Below are positions 60,286 through 64,000 of a stretch of 64,000 bases of DNA, in pieces; positions within the stretch are counted from its first letter, which is position 1, and the number at the start of each line of letters is the position of its first letter. This DNA comes from JAEYOM01 sp036260935 (GTDB taxonomy: Bacteria > Bacillota > Clostridia > Acetivibrionales > DTU013), in NCBI GenBank assembly GCA_036260935.1, contig DATALQ010000039.1, forward strand, positions 14,110 through 78,109, written 5' to 3'. Made by a program: the position numbers and the translations under genes. The notes below the pieces were generated by a model. It did no database searches, was not told the DNA's origin, and saw only the letters and a list, made by a program, of their open reading frames with translations.

Positions 60286-63036
60286 ATGATCGAACTGTCT
60301 CAATTGCTTGCATGTACTCATGATGCACTGATAGCAACCGATAAGGATCTTGTCATTACCTTCTGGAACGATACGGCCGAGGCCTTGTTCGGCTGGCCGG
60401 AAAAGGCAGCGCTTGGCAGAAGTCTGGAAGAAATCATAAAAATAGCGGTAACCGGCCCTGGATCCGAAACCGATCCAAAGTGGGGGGAATACAGGAAACA
60501 CTTGGTGGAGCAGGGCTCCTACAACAGAAATGCCGCATTCCACAGTAAGGACGGCCGGCTGATCCATGCCAATGTGCGGGCAAAGGCAATAAGAGACGAG
60601 AATAACGAATTTAAAGGGGCGGCATTTTCCTTCCTCGATACCGCAAATAATAAAAAAACAGACCAATCTGTACAAACCTGCGTCGATTGTTACAGAGCTT
60701 TGTTCGATATGGTTTACGAAGGTTTTTGTGTGCTGGAGATAATGTCCGACGAACAGGGCAAGCCTTTTGACATACGTATCCTCGGAGCCAATCCTGCCTT
60801 TAATAAATTGACCGGAAAAATCGTAGGAGATTTAATGAAGGACTTCCTCGAATCCCCGCTCGATTATTACATAGGGATATATAACAGACTTGATCTCAAA
60901 AACGGGCCTGCTCACTTCGAATACAAGTCCAGATCACAGGACCGCTATTTCGACGTTTTCGTATATGTGATCGACAACACAAAAAAAATAATTTTAGGCG
61001 TCTTGTTTCAGGACGTTACCGAGTGCAGACAAAATGAAAAGCTGCTCGGACAATACAGAGAAAGGCTGGCGGCTGCAATGGATGCGGCGCATATGGCTTA
61101 TTGGGACTGGGATCCGGTATCTGACCGTACCATATTGTCCGATACCGCATCAGGCCTGCTCGGCCTGCGGCCAGGCGAGACGCTGGATTGCAGTAATGAG
61201 GGCTCGAAGCTGGTCCATCCCGATGATGTGGAACACTATCGTTCTATAGTCCTCAAAGCTGTTGATACAGGCGGAAACTGGCACTGCGAATACAGGATCA
61301 TCAAGCCGCGTAATGGCGAAATAGCCTGGCTTGAAGAAAGGGCGTCTACCAAAAAGGACCCTGAAACAGGTATGACCTATCAATCCGGAATAATGTGGGA
61401 TATCACCGATCGGAAGAAAGACGAAATTGCATTATTGCAGGCCAAAGAACAGTGCGAGCTCGATCGGAAGAACCTTGAAGCAATCATGGAAGTCATACCC
61501 TCGGGGATATTACTGATCGATGCAAATGAGAGAAAAGTCTGCTACATGAACCGTAGAGCCATCGAACTCTATGGCTGCGATTTCACTGACCGTGTTCTCA
61601 AGGATCATGTAAAGCTATTAAGATTAAAAAAGCTTGACGGCACGAATTATCCGGTTGAAGAATTGCCGGTTTATCAATCACTGGTATACGGTCGGGAAAT
61701 CCGAAACAGGGAAATGACCATAAATAGGGTTGATGGAACAACGATACCGATTATGGCAAGTTCAGCACCTTTGTTTGATTCGGAAGGTAAGATAACTACA
61801 GCGATTATCATTTTCGATGATATTTCGGAGCATAAGCGAACGGAATCAGCCCTGCAGGAGAGCGAGAACAAGTATCATTCATTGTTCAGCTCAATGGATG
61901 AAGGCCTTTGTATTATGGAGCCTGTATATGACGAATTCAAAAAGCCCATTGACTTTAGGTTGATCGACGCCAATTCAGCCTTTGAAAAGCTGACGGGAAT
62001 GAAAAATCCAGTGGGATGCATGATAAGAAGTCTGTTCCCGGAAGTCGAGGATCATTGGCTTATAGCCATGGACGTAGTCGCCCACGGCGGCAAACCTCTG
62101 CAATGCGTCAAGGAAGCTAAAAGGCTCGGACGCTGGTTCAGCCTGAGTGCTTTCAGTGTACAGACAAACGGTCTGGACGCATTAGCTGTTTTATTCTACG
62201 ATGTAACCCGGGAGAGGGTGGAAAGAGATGAAATGGCGAAACTGCTAAAAGTCCAGGACGAGGTTTTCGCCAATGTATCCCACGAGCTCAAAACTCCTTT
62301 GAGCGTAATTTTCAGTACTATCCAACTCCTTGAGCTCTATACGCAGAGAGGCGCGCTCGATGCCAACAGATACAGTGTCTACAAAAGCATTAAGACTATT
62401 AAACAGAACTGTTATAGATTCACCAAGCTGATCAATAACATAGTGGATTTGTCAAAGATCGATTCAGGCTTTTTCAAGCTGAATCTTTCCAATGAAAACA
62501 TAGTTGATATCATCAAAAACATAGTTCAGTCTATTGCCGAATATATCAGTGGCAAGGGGCTCAGCGTCGTATTCGATACCGAGGTGGAAGAGAAGCTCAT
62601 CGCATGTGACCCGGCAAAGATCGAAAGGGTAATTCTCAACCTTATATCAAACGCAATAAAGTTTTCGAATCCGCTGGGAACGATATCCGTTATGATCTCG
62701 GATCACGGAGATCAGGTCGAAATAGCAGTCAGGGACACCGGAATAGGCATTGAGGAGAAATATCTGGACGCCATATTCGAAAGGTTCAACCAGGTAGATA
62801 AAACACTTACCAGAAATGCCGAGGGCAGCGGGATCGGCTTGTCGATCGTCAAGTCCATCGTCGATCTCCACAACGGAAGCGTCAGCGTGGAGAGCAAAGT
62901 CGGCAGGGGCAGTACGTTCAGGGTCTACCTGCCGGTCAGGACAGTCGGGCAGCCAAAGGAGCAGAAGCAAAAAATACCTTCACTAAACAGGGTCGATATG
63001 ATCAACATCGAATTCTCGGATATATACTATTTGTGA
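60286..63036 (+). CDS. Cytosolic histidine kinase with five PAS domains
   Basis: About 917 residues. Five PAS domains precede the kinase: residues near 1-110 (ACTHDALIATDKDLVITFWN), 135-250 (YEGFCVLEIM ... NPAFNKLTG), 260-380 (AAHMAYWDWDPVSD ... WLEERASTKKDPETG), 395-520 (IPSGILLIDANERKVCYMNRRA), 530-640 (MDEGLCIMEPV). The H-box VSHELKTPLSV, N-box NLISNAIKFS, and G-boxes RDTGIGI and GSGIGLSIVK follow. No transmembrane segment is visible, so it senses soluble signals or redox/ligand state. No response regulator is adjacent. ATG 60286 is a guess: TTG 60217 is also open; neither has a good ribosome binding site. Confidence 0.85.
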   Translation: MIELSQLLACTHDALIATDKDLVITFWNDTAEALFGWPEKAALGRSLEEIIKIAVTGPGSETDPKWGEYRKHLVEQGSYNRNAAFHSKDGRLIHANVRAKAIRDENNEFKGAAFSFLDTANNKKTDQSVQTCVDCYRALFDMVYEGFCVLEIMSDEQGKPFDIRILGANPAFNKLTGKIVGDLMKDFLESPLDYYIGIYNRLDLKNGPAHFEYKSRSQDRYFDVFVYVIDNTKKIILGVLFQDVTECRQNEKLLGQYRERLAAAMDAAHMAYWDWDPVSDRTILSDTASGLLGLRPGETLDCSNEGSKLVHPDDVEHYRSIVLKAVDTGGNWHCEYRIIKPRNGEIAWLEERASTKKDPETGMTYQSGIMWDITDRKKDEIALLQAKEQCELDRKNLEAIMEVIPSGILLIDANERKVCYMNRRAIELYGCDFTDRVLKDHVKLLRLKKLDGTNYPVEELPVYQSLVYGREIRNREMTINRVDGTTIPIMASSAPLFDSEGKITTAIIIFDDISEHKRTESALQESENKYHSLFSSMDEGLCIMEPVYDEFKKPIDFRLIDANSAFEKLTGMKNPVGCMIRSLFPEVEDHWLIAMDVVAHGGKPLQCVKEAKRLGRWFSLSAFSVQTNGLDALAVLFYDVTRERVERDEMAKLLKVQDEVFANVSHELKTPLSVIFSTIQLLELYTQRGALDANRYSVYKSIKTIKQNCYRFTKLINNIVDLSKIDSGFFKLNLSNENIVDIIKNIVQSIAEYISGKGLSVVFDTEVEEKLIACDPAKIERVILNLISNAIKFSNPLGTISVMISDHGDQVEIAVRDTGIGIEEKYLDAIFERFNQVDKTLTRNAEGSGIGLSIVKSIVDLHNGSVSVESKVGRGSTFRVYLPVRTVGQPKEQKQKIPSLNRVDMINIEFSDIYYL

Positions 63037-63310
63037 GCATGCGGCTGGGTTGGGTGTGATGCTGCGGTTAACAGGTGCCGCTTTTGCAGGTAAGCCATTT
63101 CAAGGTATACTGCCGCTTTAAGTATGTACGTCTCTATTAGTGTATACGACTTATTCAAACGTGATGCCGTAGTAACCACAAAATTCTGCTATCTGTGAAT
63201 TGATCCGATATAAAGATAGTTGTATCGGCCAACGTGTCTGAAATATTTCGGATATCCTTTTACAATTCTCCGGTGTTGTATTACAATAAGCAGAAAAGGC
63301 TCGTGGCGGA
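63037..63310. other. Intergenic region without recognised genes
   Basis: The first part of the 490-base gap between the histidine kinase and the AEC gene. No credible reading frame, RNA or terminator was seen in these bases; the tandem repeat follows at 63311. Confidence 0.4.
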
Positions 63311-63470
63311 CCGATTTGTTGTATAGGTGACAGTGTGGCAGTCCGATTTGTCGTATCAGCGGCATTAGTGTGGACCGTTTTGTCGTATCAGCGATGTTGT
63401 GGCAGATCAATTTGTCGTATCACTGGCATTACGGAAGACCGATTTGTCGTATCAGCGATGTTACGGTATG
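63311..63470. repeat. Five tandem 32-bp repeats
   Basis: Units begin at 63311, 63343, 63375, 63407 and 63439, exactly 32 bases apart. The conserved core is CCGATTTGTCGTATCAGCG, with units 1 and 4 more diverged; the remaining 13 bases vary. They lie 60 bases before the AEC gene start. Confidence 0.85.
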
Positions 63471-63530
63471 TCGACTCGTTGAATTGTCCGGATGAATCTG
63501 CGCGCGGCTTAAAATACTGGAGGATTGCCG

Positions 63531-64000
63531 TTGTCCACTTTTACCTACATCGTAACCAATACCATACTGCCGATATTCCTATTAGTTGCCGCAGGCTATC
63601 TGGTACAGAAAAAATTCAGGATGGACGCACGCACATTTTCCCGGATTAACATCTACCTGTTCATTCCAGCCGTTCTGTTCATGAAAATTTACGAGGCAAA
63701 GGTATCGATGGCCTTTATCGGCCAGGTAGTTGTTTACATAATAGCAGTACAAGCCTTCATGCTGCTGCTCGGAGAGCTCTTGGCAAGGCTCAACAAGTAC
63801 CCTCGCAGCAAGAAAAAGGCGTTTTGCAATACTCTGCTTTTCTTCAACAGTGGAAATTACGGATTGCCGCTCATAGATCTGGTATTCAAGGGAAGCGCAA
63901 TAGCGGCTGCGTCCCAGATATTCATCATGCTTACGCAGAATATTACGACGAGTACCTTCGGAGTATTCCAGGCATGCTCGGGAAAATCGTCCTATAAACA
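63531..64000 (+). CDS. AEC-family transporter, N-terminal part (cut by window edge)
   Basis: A frame open to the end of the window, 156 codons. It starts at TTG 63531 seven bases after GGAGG (63519-63523). Hydrophobic segments (IVTNTILPIFLLVAAGYLVQ) and the motif FFNSGNYGLPLIDLVF are typical of auxin-efflux-carrier/malonate-type AEC transporters. The C-terminal half is outside the window. Confidence 0.8.
   Translation, partial: MSTFTYIVTNTILPIFLLVAAGYLVQKKFRMDARTFSRINIYLFIPAVLFMKIYEAKVSMAFIGQVVVYIIAVQAFMLLLGELLARLNKYPRSKKKAFCNTLLFFNSGNYGLPLIDLVFKGSAIAAASQIFIMLTQNITTSTFGVFQACSGKSSYK

Noticed and set aside
63311..63470. CRISPR array
   Set aside because: The period is 32 bp in total with 19 conserved bases and only 13 variable ones; that is too short for repeat plus spacer, and no cas genes are seen.

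Overview
The window looks like chromosomal DNA of a spore-forming member of the Clostridia (Bacillota). Evidence: strong purine-rich ribosome binding sites with frequent TTG and GTG starts, sigma-A type promoters (TTGACA, 17 bp, TATAAT), two CotF-like spore-coat gene pairs, many one-component regulators next to efflux pumps, and anaerobe-style sulfur metabolism. No rRNA, phage, transposase or CRISPR array was seen. One tRNA gene, tRNA-Ser(CGA), is present.

Layout. 1-2950: an NAD-dependent epimerase, an acidic one-TM protein, a 40-residue membrane peptide, tadA and tRNA-Ser. 3000-7650: a visibly A+T-richer block behind the tRNA (Nudix, flavin reductase, MerR regulator, DUF6273 protein, XRE regulator), probably acquired. 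7850-10100: zinc-ribbon proteins, a small LuxR-type regulator and a lipoprotein. 10160-18200: TetR/nitroreductase/flavoprotein operon, a drug/metabolite exporter, two AraC-type regulators (one fused to a papain-like domain), and an ABC-2 exporter. 18300-23300: a MacAB-like efflux operon with its TetR repressor and two copies of one operator. 23480-24363: transglutaminase. 24467-43770: a sulfur region. 43990-47155: a glutathione pathway (separate gshA and ATP-grasp synthetase) under an ArsR regulator. 47200-64000: two alkylation-repair genes, a PadR/HAAS pair, O-acetylhomoserine sulfhydrylase, an oxidoreductase, ArsR-like/MFS and TetR/FAD-oxidoreductase pairs, a MATE pump, a GH18 hydrolase, a five-PAS histidine kinase, and the start of an AEC transporter cut by the window edge.

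The standout is the sulfur region. A minus-strand operon runs cysK2, nifB-like, nifK-like, nifD-like, ssuC-, ssuB- and ssuA-like, nifX-like, nifH-like (40675 down to 31598). The D and K proteins keep all six P-cluster-type cysteines and the cofactor cysteine, but the FeMo-co histidine position is not histidine, and no nifE, nifN or nifV is present in the window. The operon contains a cysteine synthase and an organosulfur-type ABC importer. It shares a 13-bp element (TA[C/G]TAATCATATA) with the promoters of a second cysK and of a DUF4418/FtsX/LolD operon. A serine acetyltransferase, cystathionine-type PLP enzymes and an Rrf2 (CymR/IscR-like) regulator lie nearby. The best reading is a nitrogenase-like reductase that frees sulfur from an imported organosulfur compound, feeding O-acetylserine-dependent cysteine synthesis, and switched on by sulfur limitation. 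It resembles the methylthio-alkane reductase idea (MarBHDK) but has a different, transporter-linked layout.

Regulatory DNA is unusually readable here: palindromic operators sit on or in promoters for MerR, XRE, TetR (three), ArsR (two) and PadR genes. Several intergenic regions hold short tandem repeats of exact period (12, 14, 14 and 32 bp).
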